Origin: Actinomycetaceae bacterium
GTDB lineage: Bacteria; Actinomycetota; Actinomycetes; Actinomycetales; Actinomycetaceae
DNA: 64,000 nucleotides
NCBI GenBank assembly: GCA_028724905.1
Contig: JAQYTG010000018.1
Coordinates: forward strand, 124,001 to 188,000
Reading direction: 5' to 3'
Below are positions 17,435-27,474 of this stretch, one piece after another (position 1 is the first letter of the stretch; every line of letters starts with the position of its first letter). Below the pieces are notes generated by a model that was not told the origin of the DNA, searched no databases, and saw nothing but the letters and a program-made list of their open reading frames with translations. The translations under genes were made by a program, and so were the position numbers.

Positions 17435-20107
17435 ATGCGCAGTGCGGACATACGAAACCGTTGGTTGAATTATTTCAAAGAGCACGATCACATCATCAAA
17501 GAGAGTGTGCCGTTGGTCTCCCCAGATCCCTCCATTCTCTTCACGATCGCTGGGATGGTGCCGTTTATCCCTTATATTGTGGGGACTGAGCCAGCTCCCT
17601 TTCCGCGGGCAGCCTCGGTGCAAAAATGTATCCGCACGAACGATATCGACAACGTTGGGCATACTACTCGCCACGGCACGTTCTTCCAGATGTGCGGCAA
17701 CTTTTCTTTTGGTGACTATTTCAAAGAGGGAGCGATTGATCTCGCCTTTGATCTGCTCACGAAGAGCCAAGCGGAGGGTGGCTACGGGCTCGATGGTGAA
17801 CGCCTGTGGGTGACGATTTGGGAGCATGACGACGTTTCTTACGAGCATTTGACGAAAGTGGTGGGGATGGATCCGCATCACATCGTCAAACTCAAGCGCG
17901 AAGAAATCTTCTGGAGTACTGGGCAGCCAGGCCCTGCTGGTTCGTGTGCTGAGATTCACTATGATCGCGGCCCCGAATACGGCCCTGAAGCTGTGGGGGG
18001 CACGGTAGACCCAGGTGGGGATCGGTATCTGGAGATTTGGAACCTAGTGTTTGATGAGTTCTTGCGTGGAGAGGGCGAGGGGAAAGACTTCCCGTTGCTG
18101 GGCAAACTCGATCAGACAGCTATCGACACCGGCGCTGGCTTGGAGCGCATCGCTTTCCTGCTCCAAGACAAATCCAATATGTATGAGATCGACCAGGTTT
18201 TTCCGGTGATTGCGGCCACCGAAGAGATGACGGGAAAAACATACGGAGCCAATGTCGAAGACGACGTGCGGATGCGAGTGATCGCCGATCACGTGCGCAG
18301 CGCCCTGATGCTCATTGGCGACGGTGTGCGCCCTGGCAACGACGGACGTGGGTACGTCTTGCGCCGGCTGATTCGCAGGGCTGTACGTTCAGTGCGTCTG
18401 CTGGGAGTAGACGCTGTGGCGCTGCCAGATCTACTGCCTGCGAGTATGGACGTGATGAGCGAGACGTATCCTGAGCTGCACACGAATTTCGATCAGATTT
18501 CGGCAGTGGCATACGAGGAAGAAGCAGCGTTCCGGCGCACGCTCAGCGCGGGTACGCAGATCTTTGATCTCGCCGTCACGAAAGCGAAGAAACAAGGCCA
18601 CGATCTGTCTGGTTCTGACGCTTTCACTCTGCACGACACCTATGGGTTCCCGATTGATCTCACCCTTGAGATGGCTGCTGAGCAGGGAGTACACGTGGAC
18701 GAGAAGCAGTTCCGTGCACTTATGCAAGAGCAGAAAGACCGCGCGCGTGCAGACGCACAAGCGAAGAAGACCGGCCATGTGGATGCGACGGTCTACCACG
18801 ATATTGAGGCGCGCACGGGTGGGGCGACGAGATTCTTGGGCTACACCGAAAGTGCGGCTAGCGCCAAGGTCGTGGCATTGCTCGTTGACGGCCAACCAGT
18901 TCCCGCAGTGCAGGCACCGGCCGACGTGGATGTGGTACTCGATCAGACTCCGTTCTGGGCAGAGCAGGGCGGCCAGCTCGCTGATATGGGCACTATGTCT
19001 GTGAGCGGTGGGGGAATGCTTGACGTCACAGATGTACAGATGCCAGTGAAAGGGCTGCACGTCCACCGTGCACGTCTCACAGAGGGCACGGTTGCGTTGG
19101 ACGACACCGTGTTTGCGCAGATCGACGTTGATCGCCGCGCTCAAATCGCTCGTGCACACACGGCCACACATATGGTGCACAAAGTGTTGCACGAATTTTT
19201 AGGCGAGCAAGCCACTCAAGCTGGCTCAGAGAATTCGCCGAGCCGACTGCGTTTCGACTTCCGCCACGGCAGCCAGATTCCAGCGAGCATGATGTCTGAT
19301 ATGGAGGCGCGAGCCAACGAACGGCTGCAAGACGATCTGCACGTGAGCGATGAGCAGATGCCGATTGAGGAAGCTAAAGCTGCTGGAGCGATGGCTCTCT
19401 TTGGTGAAAAATACGGCAATGTGGTGCGCGTTGTGAGCATCGGGGGAGACTGGAGCAAAGAACTGTGCGCTGGCACGCACGTCAAAGATACGGGCGAGAT
19501 CGGTTTGATCACGCTGCTCGGGGAGTCGTCTATCGGCTCGGGAGTGCGGCGTATTGAGGCGCTGGTGGGGCGAGGTGCCTATGCAGCCGGTGCTCGGGAG
19601 CGGGCAGTACTCTCTCAGCTCTCAACGCTCACGCACGTACGCGCTGAAGAACTACCCGAACACATCGACGCGCTGCTCGCCAAGCTCAAAGCAGCAGATA
19701 AAGAGATCGCAGCGCTACGCAAAGAGCAACTGCGCGCTTCGTTTGCGTCAATCTTGGACGGGCGGGAACAGATCGCTGGGCTGAGCGTTGTGGCGGCAGA
19801 TTTAGGCGCAGTGGGAAGTGCAGATGATGTCCGTGCTGCCGTCCTTGAGCTGCGCCAGCGTTTAGACGATACCGCGGCTGTGGTAGCGCTCATCGGCAAT
19901 CTAGATGGCAAGCCAGTCGTGGTGGTAGCCACCACTGCGCAGGCGCGTGAACACGGCGTCAAAGCCGGAGCGCTAGTGAAAGTAGCTGCAGCAGTACTCG
20001 GCGGTGGCGGCGGCGGTAAAGACGATCTGGCTCAGGGCGGAGGCTCAGACCCGAGCCAGATACATGCAGCCGTGCGGGCGATGAAGGATGCGATTGCGCA
20101 GCGCTGA
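17435..20107 (+). CDS. alaS: Alanyl-tRNA synthetase
   Basis: 890 residues, full length. Class II catalytic core at the N-terminus (NRWLNYFKEHDH, then FTIAGMVPF and TRHGTFFQMCGNFSFGDYFK), followed by the editing domain with zinc ligands in HTATHMVHK near residue 574 and CAGTHV near 678, and a C-terminal C-Ala domain ending in GGGGGGKDDLAQGGG. It charges tRNA-Ala and clears Ser/Gly mischarging. The ATG at 17435 has GAAGGA (17422-17427) at proper distance; a TTG six bases earlier is less likely. Its stop overlaps the ruvX start. Confidence 0.97.
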   Translation: MRSADIRNRWLNYFKEHDHIIKESVPLVSPDPSILFTIAGMVPFIPYIVGTEPAPFPRAASVQKCIRTNDIDNVGHTTRHGTFFQMCGNFSFGDYFKEGAIDLAFDLLTKSQAEGGYGLDGERLWVTIWEHDDVSYEHLTKVVGMDPHHIVKLKREEIFWSTGQPGPAGSCAEIHYDRGPEYGPEAVGGTVDPGGDRYLEIWNLVFDEFLRGEGEGKDFPLLGKLDQTAIDTGAGLERIAFLLQDKSNMYEIDQVFPVIAATEEMTGKTYGANVEDDVRMRVIADHVRSALMLIGDGVRPGNDGRGYVLRRLIRRAVRSVRLLGVDAVALPDLLPASMDVMSETYPELHTNFDQISAVAYEEEAAFRRTLSAGTQIFDLAVTKAKKQGHDLSGSDAFTLHDTYGFPIDLTLEMAAEQGVHVDEKQFRALMQEQKDRARADAQAKKTGHVDATVYHDIEARTGGATRFLGYTESAASAKVVALLVDGQPVPAVQAPADVDVVLDQTPFWAEQGGQLADMGTMSVSGGGMLDVTDVQMPVKGLHVHRARLTEGTVALDDTVFAQIDVDRRAQIARAHTATHMVHKVLHEFLGEQATQAGSENSPSRLRFDFRHGSQIPASMMSDMEARANERLQDDLHVSDEQMPIEEAKAAGAMALFGEKYGNVVRVVSIGGDWSKELCAGTHVKDTGEIGLITLLGESSIGSGVRRIEALVGRGAYAAGARERAVLSQLSTLTHVRAEELPEHIDALLAKLKAADKEIAALRKEQLRASFASILDGREQIAGLSVVAADLGAVGSADDVRAAVLELRQRLDDTAAVVALIGNLDGKPVVVVATTAQAREHGVKAGALVKVAAAVLGGGGGGKDDLAQGGGSDPSQIHAAVRAMKDAIAQR

Positions 20108-20660
20108 AGACGTCGGCAGAGACGATGAGGTACGCGGTGGTGAGCAGAGCCAGCGCGTACGCTCCGGCGTACGCATAGCTGTAGATCTAGGCCGCGTGCG
20201 GGTGGGCATTGCTAAAAGCGATTCCCAGGGAATTATGGCCACGCCCGTTGCCACTGCGCAACGCTGGAAAAATGATTTGTCGATCGTCATGCGATTGGTG
20301 CGTACCGAGCATCCGCTCGAAATCTACGTCGGATATCCACTCAATATGGATGGATCAGCTGGCCAGGCTGCTCGTGCCGCCAGCACTTGGGCACTGCGAC
20401 TGGCTAAAAAGGTGGCTCCCATTCCGGTGCGTATGATAGATGAGCGGCTCACAAGCGTGATCGCCCATCGGCAGCTACACGAGGCTGGGCGGAAAGAAAT
20501 CAACCACAGAGCTGTCGTTGATCAAGTTGCGGCCGTGAATATCCTAGAATCAGCTTTAGAACAAGAGCGTGCGACCGGCGGTGAGCCAGGTATCGCCGTC
20601 ACTGCACTGGTTCAACAAAGCTGCGAAGCACAGCAACGAGCGGAGAGTGAACGTGACTGA
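20088..20660 (+). CDS. ruvX: RuvX/YqgF putative Holliday junction resolvase
   Basis: About 190 residues. RNase-H-like fold: AVDLGRVRVGIAKSD near residues 31-45 carries the first catalytic Asp, YPLNMDGSAG gives the middle motif, and IDERLTS the later acidic residue. The family acts in 16S rRNA 5' processing and/or recombination. The N-terminus is about 28 residues longer than the core requires and the first 20 bases overlap alaS. The ATG at 20088 is provisional. The end overlaps the mltG start by eight bases. Confidence 0.88.
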   Translation: MRLRSAEDVGRDDEVRGGEQSQRVRSGVRIAVDLGRVRVGIAKSDSQGIMATPVATAQRWKNDLSIVMRLVRTEHPLEIYVGYPLNMDGSAGQAARAASTWALRLAKKVAPIPVRMIDERLTSVIAHRQLHEAGRKEINHRAVVDQVAAVNILESALEQERATGGEPGIAVTALVQQSCEAQQRAESERD

Positions 20661-21813
20661 CTTTTTTGACGCGCCCCCCGAACGCGCCCAACAGCGCCAG
20701 CGAGTATCTCGTCGTCGCTCAGCCGTGCGCACCTTGCGGGTGGGATTGATATTGCTCATGGTGACGGCATTCGTCACTTTCGCAGGCACACTCGCGTGGC
20801 CGTATGTGCGAGACGTTTTTATCCCTGAAAAAGCCGCGGACTATTCCGGAGAGGCTGGCCAAGAGGTGCTGGTGGCTATCCCTGAGGGATCGACGGGCGC
20901 ACAAATGGCGGATGTGCTGCTCAAAGCCGGAGTGGTAGCCTCCAAAGAGGCATTCATAGATGCTTTTAACGCCAATCCGCGAGCTAACTCTATTCAGCCA
21001 GGCACGTACTATGTGAAAACTCATATTTCGGCTGCGCAGGCGGTGGCAACCTTGCTCGATCCGGCAGCCCGAGCTGAGTACACCATGACGATTCCGGAGG
21101 GATTCACTGCAGCAGCGATCTATGAGAAGATCGCCAACGTATTTAAGCTAAGTGTAGATGAGGTGGCCAAGCAGGCAAAAGATGTGGCAGCCATCGGTCT
21201 GCCTGCTGAAGCACATGGACATCTCGAAGGGTGGCTCGCTCCAGGGCAATACATTTTCATGCCGGATACCACTGTGGTACAGGCGTTGAAACAGATGGTA
21301 GACAACCGTGTCAAAGAGCTAGAAGCATCAGGAATTGCTCGCAATCTGTGGCAGCGCCAGCTCACTATTGCGTCGCTTGCTGAAAAAGAAGTCAATAACC
21401 CTGATGACTTGCCGAAAGTGGCTCGGGCGATAGAAAACCGTCTGAATAAGACTCTCTGGCCAGAGGGGCTGCTCAAAATTGATTCGAGCGTTTTCTACGG
21501 AGTTGGAAAATCCCTCGATACCGCCACCAGCGACGACTATAAGAAAGACACTCCATACAACACGTATATTCATCCTGGATTGCCGCCCACGCCGATCTGT
21601 AATCCAGGTATGGCCGTGGTGAATGCTACCGTCAATCCTCCTGCTGGCGACTGGCTCTACTGGGTGACGGTGAATTTGGATACCGGTGAGACGCACTTTT
21701 CTACCACTTTAGAAGAACACGAAAAATACGCGGAACAATTCTATGAATGGTATGCGAAAAACCGTCCATCGCAAGAGAGCGATAACGATCAGCAAACAGA
21801 CGGCGATCAATAG
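20653..21813 (+). CDS. mltG: Endolytic transglycosylase MltG
   Basis: 386 residues. Cleaves nascent peptidoglycan strands and so terminates glycan elongation. One N-terminal transmembrane segment (about residues 31-51, LRVGLILLMVTAFVTFAGTL), a LysM-like part, then the YceG catalytic domain. The catalytic Glu is E244 in TIASLAEKE, followed by ENRLNKTLWPEGLLKIDSSV, NTYIHPGLPPTPICNPG and WLYWVTV. The GTG at 20653 is preceded by GGAGAG and lies inside the ruvX stop. The C-terminus is a short Q/D-rich tail. Operon ruvX-mltG-aroE as in mycobacteria. Confidence 0.93.
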   Translation: MTDFFDAPPERAQQRQRVSRRRSAVRTLRVGLILLMVTAFVTFAGTLAWPYVRDVFIPEKAADYSGEAGQEVLVAIPEGSTGAQMADVLLKAGVVASKEAFIDAFNANPRANSIQPGTYYVKTHISAAQAVATLLDPAARAEYTMTIPEGFTAAAIYEKIANVFKLSVDEVAKQAKDVAAIGLPAEAHGHLEGWLAPGQYIFMPDTTVVQALKQMVDNRVKELEASGIARNLWQRQLTIASLAEKEVNNPDDLPKVARAIENRLNKTLWPEGLLKIDSSVFYGVGKSLDTATSDDYKKDTPYNTYIHPGLPPTPICNPGMAVVNATVNPPAGDWLYWVTVNLDTGETHFSTTLEEHEKYAEQFYEWYAKNRPSQESDNDQQTDGDQ

Positions 21814-21849
21814 CCGAAATTTTTAACCACCTCTAAGAAGTGAACGAGA

Positions 21850-22869
21850 ATGCTGCTGCATACACACGTGGTAGGCCACCCGATTGCCCACTCTTTGAGT
21901 CCTGCCATCCTTGCTGCGGCAGGAGTGGGTATCCACTGCGAGCGGGCTGACGTCGACCGTGGAGAATTGGCTGCTTTCCTGGCAGGCCCAGGGAAAGCAG
22001 ATCGCGGTCTGAGCGTCACGATGCCGCTCAAAAAAGAAGCTTTCAGTATCTGTACTCAGGTGGAGGATCTGGCTATGCGCGTGGGGGCGATCAATACGAT
22101 CGTCATTGAAGAAGCAGATACAGACGGCGATGCGGGCGCCCAGGATGAACAGATGATTCACGGCTCCCAGGGTGCTCAGAGGACGCACAGCTATGCACAT
22201 GGCGCACAGGCTCAGAGTAGCCAGAGTGGCGAAAACGTTCAGGGCGGAGCAAACGCAGAGAGTAGCCAGCGTGGTCAGCAGATTGAGCACTCTCGCCCCT
22301 CAGCGGGGCGAACCATCTATGGGCTCAATACCGATGTGGCTGGTATCGTGCAGGCGATACGCGAAACGCTCGGGGAGGAAGCCGCATTCACTAACGCCGT
22401 GATCTTGGGTTCAGGTGCGACGGCCGGTTCGGCTTTGGCCGCTCTGCAAGATCTTGGCCAGCCACAGACTCGTATCTGCTCGCGGCGGCGGGTGATGGAC
22501 AACAGTGTCTTTGCCGTGGCTCAACGCCTTGGGGTGTCGGTGGAGCACGCCCCGCTGACCGATGCGCATGAGCATATTGAGCAAGCCGATATTGTGATTT
22601 CCACACTGCCAGCGCACGTGGCAGATCCTTTAGCGCAACGTCTACGAGGGCTGCGACTGCCCGATCTCGCCGTGCTCGATGCCTCGTACAACCCGTATCC
22701 GAGCGATCTCACCACAGCAGTTCTCGCCGCCGGAGGCACCGATATCCCTGGTTATGAAATGCTGATCCATCAGGGGATTGAGCAGGCGAGAATTTTCAGC
22801 GGACGCGAGCCGGATGCCGAGGCGATTCACGCAGCAGTACGCGCACATATACAGCAGCGTTCGAACTAA
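21850..22869 (+). CDS. aroE: Shikimate dehydrogenase with a low-complexity insertion
   Basis: 339 residues, against about 270-290 usual. Reduces 3-dehydroshikimate to shikimate with NADPH. Substrate-site motifs: HSLSPAI near residue 14, VTMPLK with the catalytic Lys at 61, AINTIV near 80-85 and LNTD with Asp162; the nucleotide-binding loop is GSGATAGSA. Between NTIV and YGLNTD lies a 65-residue stretch (about 88-153) rich in Q, G, S, A, H and E with internal repeats (ESSQ, AHGAQ, AQSSQSG), absent from normal AroE. It joins two active-site segments. It may loop out without harm or impair the enzyme. Start context weak (only CGAG upstream). Confidence 0.88.
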   Translation: MLLHTHVVGHPIAHSLSPAILAAAGVGIHCERADVDRGELAAFLAGPGKADRGLSVTMPLKKEAFSICTQVEDLAMRVGAINTIVIEEADTDGDAGAQDEQMIHGSQGAQRTHSYAHGAQAQSSQSGENVQGGANAESSQRGQQIEHSRPSAGRTIYGLNTDVAGIVQAIRETLGEEAAFTNAVILGSGATAGSALAALQDLGQPQTRICSRRRVMDNSVFAVAQRLGVSVEHAPLTDAHEHIEQADIVISTLPAHVADPLAQRLRGLRLPDLAVLDASYNPYPSDLTTAVLAAGGTDIPGYEMLIHQGIEQARIFSGREPDAEAIHAAVRAHIQQRSN

Positions 22870-22959
22870 ACTCACTGTTTTCTCTGGAGTTTTTTGGAAG
22901 TTCTCGAGAAGTTGTCTTTAGGAACGCTCACTCTCTGAGTGGCGGTCATTGCGCTGGAG

Positions 22960-22968
22960 TTATCCACA
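22960..22968. promoter_or_regulatory. Single perfect DnaA-box sequence
   Basis: TTATCCACA in the aroE-prepilin peptidase gap, 41 bases before the GTG. It stands alone; no cluster of boxes suggests an origin. Confidence 0.3.
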
Positions 22969-22996
22969 GCCCCTCTCAGGTAAGAAGATATGTCTC

Positions 22997-23008
22997 TAAG
23001 CTGAATGC
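22997..23008 (+). promoter_or_regulatory. -10-like element, leaderless layout
   Basis: TAAGCT at 22997-23002, six bases, then GTG at 23009. No Shine-Dalgarno. Confidence 0.4.
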
Positions 23009-23692
23009 GTGAGCGAACAACGGAAACGACACGCAGATAGCGCTGGTAGCGATGAGCAACTTCTCTGGGCTGGCATACCTCTGCGACGCGCTGTGCTTGT
23101 ATGGAGCATAGCAGCGTGCGTGACGGCACTACTCTGGGGCGTACGTGGGCGTGAACTGCTCAGCTGCATACTCGGGGGAGCAGCTTTTGGCTGGTGTATT
23201 CTCAACGCCTACATTGACGCTCGCACGATGACGCTTCTTCCGCTGTGGAGCAATGCGGCAGGAGTATTGTGGCTCATCTATATGGGGATCCTCACAGCAC
23301 AGGGGCAGCTGCCAGCGGCATTAGGCTCTGCTGCGTGGGCTGGTGGTACAGGCCTGTGTATGGGAGGGCTATCTCTATGTGGCTCGCAGGGGTTAGGGCG
23401 AGGTGACGTGCGACTGATCGTGGTGCTCAGTGCATGGGTGATGGCAGTGGCTGCAGATGCAGGAGACCTGGCGTCACCCATATATATGGCATCCTTTGTA
23501 GGATGCGCCTGCATCTTGCAACTGCTGGGTTTTACCCTTTGGGCCGTGGCGCGTAGGTTGTGCTCCACCGAGCTGAGCTGCGGGAAAGAAGAGCTGGCCT
23601 TTGGAAAACAGGCGAATGCTCAGCGGCTCAGAGTGCTGCCGTTTGGGCCAGCTCTGGTATGTGCAGCATGGATGATGTGCATCATAATATGA
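23009..23692 (+). CDS. Prepilin peptidase (A24 family), peptidase domain only
   Basis: 227 residues with about six hydrophobic segments. The two aspartate sites of A24 peptidases are recognisable: AYIDARTMTLLPLWSN near residues 66-81 and GLGRGDVRL (the GxGD motif) near 130-138. The N-terminal cysteine-rich methyltransferase domain of PilD is absent, as in the short actinobacterial form (Rv2551c) found between aroE and aroC. It would process type IV pilin or Tad-like prepilins at the membrane; no pilin gene is in this window. GTG start, probably leaderless. Confidence 0.8.
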   Translation: MSEQRKRHADSAGSDEQLLWAGIPLRRAVLVWSIAACVTALLWGVRGRELLSCILGGAAFGWCILNAYIDARTMTLLPLWSNAAGVLWLIYMGILTAQGQLPAALGSAAWAGGTGLCMGGLSLCGSQGLGRGDVRLIVVLSAWVMAVAADAGDLASPIYMASFVGCACILQLLGFTLWAVARRLCSTELSCGKEELAFGKQANAQRLRVLPFGPALVCAAWMMCIII

Positions 23693-23916
23693 CAGCCAGT
23701 GCCCTAGTAGCTCGGTGGTGCAGAGGTATAGCCGCTATAAGCGGCGCAGTGCCGAGTACTCAGTGTCTAATAGCTCAGTGATGCAGTGATACGGTAACGC
23801 CGTGACGTAACGCCCGTTCTGATGTGTGTGGCGTCACTATTTGAAAGTGGTACTGCAGGTAGTGTGGGGGCTGTATCTGTAGATGGGCACTGCGTAGATT
23901 TTCCGGCAAACGATGG

Positions 23917-23928
23917 CACAATCAGCTT
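23917..23928 (+). promoter_or_regulatory. -10-like element of aroC, leaderless layout
   Basis: CACAAT at 23917-23922, six bases, then ATG at 23929 (a second ATG follows at 23932). No Shine-Dalgarno. Confidence 0.35.
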
Positions 23929-25152
23929 ATGATGCGTTGGAGTACAGCAGGGGAGAGCCACGGGCGGGCTCTTCTCGCGCTTATGGAAGGTATGCCCGCT
24001 GGTGTTCAGATCACCAGCGCCGAGATTGAGCAGGAATTGGCGCGCCGACGCGCAGGATACGGGCGTGGTTCGCGGCAAAAATTTGAACAAGATACGCTCA
24101 CAGTGCTCTCCGGAATCCGGCATGGGGAAACGATCGGCAGCCCGATTGCCCTGGAAATTGGCAATTCGGAATGGCCGAAGTGGGAAGCGGTGATGGCTCC
24201 AGATCCGGTGCCGCCAGCGGCCTTGATGGTGGATGCCGGAAAAGGGGATGCTCGTGAGATTGCTCGTAATAAACCGCTGACGCATCCGCGCCCAGGCCAC
24301 GCAGATCTGGTGGGGATGAATAAATTTGGTTTTGACGATGCTCGGCCGGTACTGGAGCGTGCCTCAGCTCGGCAGACGGCGGCGCGAGTAGCTCTAGGAG
24401 CTCTGGCCAAGGCTTTCTTAGCGCAGGTGAGCAATACCTATGTGGTCTCACGAGTTGTTCAGATTGGAACGGTCAAAGCTGCTGAGCCCCAGCCATTGCC
24501 TCGCCCAGAGGATGTTGCTGCCCTCGACGCCTCTCCGGTGCGCACATTAGATCATGATCTAGAGACAGCCATGATTGCGCATATTGATCAGGCGCACGCT
24601 GAGGGCGATACTCTCGGTGGGATCGTAGAAGTGATCGCTTGGAATGTGCCGCAAGGGATCGGTTCCTATACGGAAGATGATCGGCGCTTGGATGCCCGTT
24701 TAGCCGGAGCAGCCATGGGAATCCAAGCGGTGAAAGGGGTAGAGCTAGGCGATGGCTTTGCTCAGGCAGTGAGCCGTGGCAGTAGTGCTCACGATGAGAT
24801 TGTTCCTCATCCTGGTGGAGAGGGGATACGCCGGCTTTCCAACCGTGCAGGAGGCATCGAGGGAGGTATGTCGAATGGAGAGCCGATTGTGGTGCGGCTC
24901 GCTTTCAAGCCTATTTCGACTGTGCCTCACGCGCTGCGCACAGTCGATACCACCACCGGTGAGGCCACGAGGGCGCAGCACCAACGTTCAGACACAACCG
25001 CCGTTGTGCCAGGGGCAGTCGTGTCCGAAGCAGTTGTGAGTCTTGTTCTGGCACAGGCAGTTGTAGAAAAATGCGGTGGAGATTCACTCGCTGAAGCACG
25101 CCGCAATCTCACAAACTACTGTGAGAGTATCCCCCCTGTGAGGCGCCGATGA
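23929..25152 (+). CDS. aroC: Chorismate synthase
   Basis: 407 residues. Last step of the shikimate pathway: EPSP to chorismate, using reduced FMN. Signatures: STAGESHG at the N-terminus, [12 protein letters not shown] near residues 39-50, [11 protein letters not shown] near 122-132, [14 protein letters not shown] near 144-157, and [13 protein letters not shown] near 307-319, ending in the conserved DTTAVVP region. Complete. Its TGA overlaps the ATG of the aroK-aroB gene, so the two are coupled. The FMN requirement links it to the riboflavin supply discussed for 38.4-40.5 kb. Confidence 0.96.
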   Translation: MMRWSTAGESHGRALLALMEGMPAGVQITSAEIEQELARRRAGYGRGSRQKFEQDTLTVLSGIRHGETIGSPIALEIGNSEWPKWEAVMAPDPVPPAALMVDAGKGDAREIARNKPLTHPRPGHADLVGMNKFGFDDARPVLERASARQTAARVALGALAKAFLAQVSNTYVVSRVVQIGTVKAAEPQPLPRPEDVAALDASPVRTLDHDLETAMIAHIDQAHAEGDTLGGIVEVIAWNVPQGIGSYTEDDRRLDARLAGAAMGIQAVKGVELGDGFAQAVSRGSSAHDEIVPHPGGEGIRRLSNRAGGIEGGMSNGEPIVVRLAFKPISTVPHALRTVDTTTGEATRAQHQRSDTTAVVPGAVVSEAVVSLVLAQAVVEKCGGDSLAEARRNLTNYCESIPPVRRR

Positions 25153-26732
25153 GTCCGATTGCTGTTTTTATTGGAATGCCAGGAGCTGGCAAATCTACGG
25201 TTGGGCGCGCTGTAGCGCACCTACTCAATATGCCTTTTGCGGATTCGGATGCGCTGATTGTGCAGCGTACTGGTACATCACTTTCCGAGGTGATGGGGCA
25301 GTTTGGAGAAGCTGGATTTCGCACAATTGAGGCCGACGTCATTGCTAAGAAACTGCAAGATTTCGGCGGAGTACTGTCGCTTGGTGGGGGTGCGGTCACG
25401 TCTGCGGCCACGAGGCGCGCGCTGAAAGGGCATCGCGTGATTTTGATTGATGCCGATGATGAGGTACTTGCAGACCGCATCATACACTCGCGCAATGAAC
25501 GTCCGCTGCTGCGCGACGATCCGCGTGGAGGCTTGACCCGTCTACGATCTCAGAGAGATGCTATCTATCACCAGCTAGCCACAGATATTATCTATTCCTC
25601 TGCTCAGCCAGCAGTCGAGCTGGCACATCAGGTAGTGGCGATGCTCCAGGGGGCTTATACGTCGCTGCAGGTAGGCGACGAGAACGGGTATACCGTCCAT
25701 ATTGGGCATCAGCTGCGCCAGCGGATTACCAATGCTGCCGCTGGTGCTCCTGCAGCGCTGATCGTGCACGCTCCCGAAGCTCCGTTGCGAGAGTACGCCC
25801 AGCAGGTGGCAGCCGATCTGCAGCGCGCAGGTAGCATGGCGCATCTCTTTGAGCTCCCGCGCGCAGAAGCTGCCAAAGATATCTCCACCGTACAGGCTGC
25901 CTGGGATTTTGCTGGAGAACATCAGCTTGGACGAGATGCGGTGGTTGTGGCGATTGGGGGAGGAGCCACAACGGACGTCGGCGGTTTTATAGCCGCTACC
26001 TGGCTGCGCGGGATTCCGCTGATCAATGTTCCTACTACGCTTTTGGGGATGGTGGATGCGGCCGTCGGCGGAAAAACCGGAATCAACACCAGCCACGGAA
26101 AGAACCTTGTGGGGGCTTTCTACCCTCCGCGAGCTGTGCTGTGCGATCTAGATGTGCTGGCCAGCGTTCCTCAAGAAGAAATTCGCTCAGGGCTTGCAGA
26201 GGTCATCAAATGTGGATTTATCCGAGATCGCGCAATTTTAGAAGTTGTGGCTGAGCATGGTCAAGGAGTGCTCAACGTGCAGCCAGATGGCCCGCTACAC
26301 GAATTGGTCGAACGATCAGTAGCGGTGAAGAGCGCCATCGTCAGTGCCGATCTGAAGGAGTCAGGTCTGCGAGAAATCCTCAACTACGGGCATACCCTCG
26401 GCCATGCGATCGAACGGCACGAGCACTATCATCGACGTCATGGCGAAGCTGTAGCTATTGGCTGTGTGTTTGCTGCTGCTTTGGCAGAGGCGATGAAAAT
26501 TGCTCCAGCGGGGTTCACAGATCTGCACCGCAGCGCTTTTGCAGCGGTCGGCTTACCTATCAGTTATCGCGGGGCTTCGCGTAAAGAGCTGCTGCAAACA
26601 ATGCACTCAGATAAAAAAGTACGTGACGGGCATCTGCGTTTCGTGGTGCTCAAAGAGATAGGTGAGCCCACTGTCGTCACTGATCCTCCTCGTGAAGCAT
26701 TGGCGCAAGCCTTTTCAGCAGTGGGACTCTAG
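25149..26732 (+). CDS. aroKB: Shikimate kinase / 3-dehydroquinate synthase fusion
   Basis: 527 residues. Residues 1-165: shikimate kinase with P-loop GMPGAGKST, the [11 protein letters not shown] shikimate-binding Asp, and a GGGAV loop. Residues about 175-527: dehydroquinate synthase with [53 protein letters not shown], metal ligands in [18 protein letters not shown] and H of HGEAVAIG. One polypeptide thus performs pathway steps 2 and 5, a fusion known in bifidobacteria and Actinomycetaceae. The ATGA overlap with aroC indicates coupling. The dehydroquinase gene that often follows aroB is not here. Confidence 0.95.
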   Translation: MSPIAVFIGMPGAGKSTVGRAVAHLLNMPFADSDALIVQRTGTSLSEVMGQFGEAGFRTIEADVIAKKLQDFGGVLSLGGGAVTSAATRRALKGHRVILIDADDEVLADRIIHSRNERPLLRDDPRGGLTRLRSQRDAIYHQLATDIIYSSAQPAVELAHQVVAMLQGAYTSLQVGDENGYTVHIGHQLRQRITNAAAGAPAALIVHAPEAPLREYAQQVAADLQRAGSMAHLFELPRAEAAKDISTVQAAWDFAGEHQLGRDAVVVAIGGGATTDVGGFIAATWLRGIPLINVPTTLLGMVDAAVGGKTGINTSHGKNLVGAFYPPRAVLCDLDVLASVPQEEIRSGLAEVIKCGFIRDRAILEVVAEHGQGVLNVQPDGPLHELVERSVAVKSAIVSADLKESGLREILNYGHTLGHAIERHEHYHRRHGEAVAIGCVFAAALAEAMKIAPAGFTDLHRSAFAAVGLPISYRGASRKELLQTMHSDKKVRDGHLRFVVLKEIGEPTVVTDPPREALAQAFSAVGL

Positions 26733-26916
26733 CACCTGTACCGTTTGAGTGAGGGAGGAGCTCACGGCACTGGGTTCGCAATGCGTTATTCCGCTCATAA
26801 TGTGCGAGTGAAATGCCGCAGATAATGCCGCAAGCCGCTATTCTTAGGTAGGTATGTGCGCTGGCTCCATACGATGTGTGCTAGCTGGCAATGTAGACGT
26901 AGCAGATGGGAGTGCA
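26733..26916. other. aroKB-efp gap with candidate efp promoters
   Basis: 184 bp without a gene. Two -10-like hexamers, CATAAT at 26796-26801 and TATTCT at 26839-26844, lack good -35 partners. Confidence 0.3.
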
Positions 26917-27474
26917 ATGGCAACCACAAATGATTTGAAAAATGGTATGGTCTTGAAGATCGACAATCAGCTCTGGCAGGTGGTGGAATTTCAGCACGTC
27001 AAGCCAGGAAAAGGCCCCGCTTTCGTACGTACGAAACTCAAGAATGTGCTCTCGGGCAAGAACGTCGATAAGACGTTTAATGCCGGTATTAAAGTAGAGA
27101 CGGCCACGGTTGATCGTCGTGATATGCAGTATCTGTACAACGATGGTTCCGACTATGTGTTTATGGATCTCGAATCATACGAGCAGCTTCCCGTGAGTGC
27201 CGAAATAGTTGGAGACGCCAAAAACTTCCTGCTTGAAAACCAAAACGTGATTGTGGCTCAAAACGAGGGCACTGTGCTGTTTATTGAGCTTCCGGCGTCA
27301 GTAGTGCTTGAGGTGACGTTCACTGAGCCAGGTTTGCAAGGAGATCGCTCAAACGCCGGAACTAAGCCAGCTACGCTTGAGACGGGTTACGAGATTCAGG
27401 TTCCGCTCTTCGTTGAAGAGGGAACGAAGATCAAGGTCGATACCCGTAGCGGCGAGTACATCAACCGCGCCTGA
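26917..27474 (+). CDS. efp: Elongation factor P
   Basis: 185 residues. Relieves ribosome stalling at polyproline. The three-domain fold is apparent; the tip loop reads [10 protein letters not shown], the palindromic PGKGP type that actinobacterial EF-P uses with an unmodified lysine, so no EpmA/B or rhamnosyl enzyme is expected. The ATG at 26917 is preceded by GATGGGAG; an earlier in-frame ATG at 26854 gives an atypical N-terminus. The stop shares a base with the nusB start (TGATG). Confidence 0.96.
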   Translation: MATTNDLKNGMVLKIDNQLWQVVEFQHVKPGKGPAFVRTKLKNVLSGKNVDKTFNAGIKVETATVDRRDMQYLYNDGSDYVFMDLESYEQLPVSAEIVGDAKNFLLENQNVIVAQNEGTVLFIELPASVVLEVTFTEPGLQGDRSNAGTKPATLETGYEIQVPLFVEEGTKIKVDTRSGEYINRA

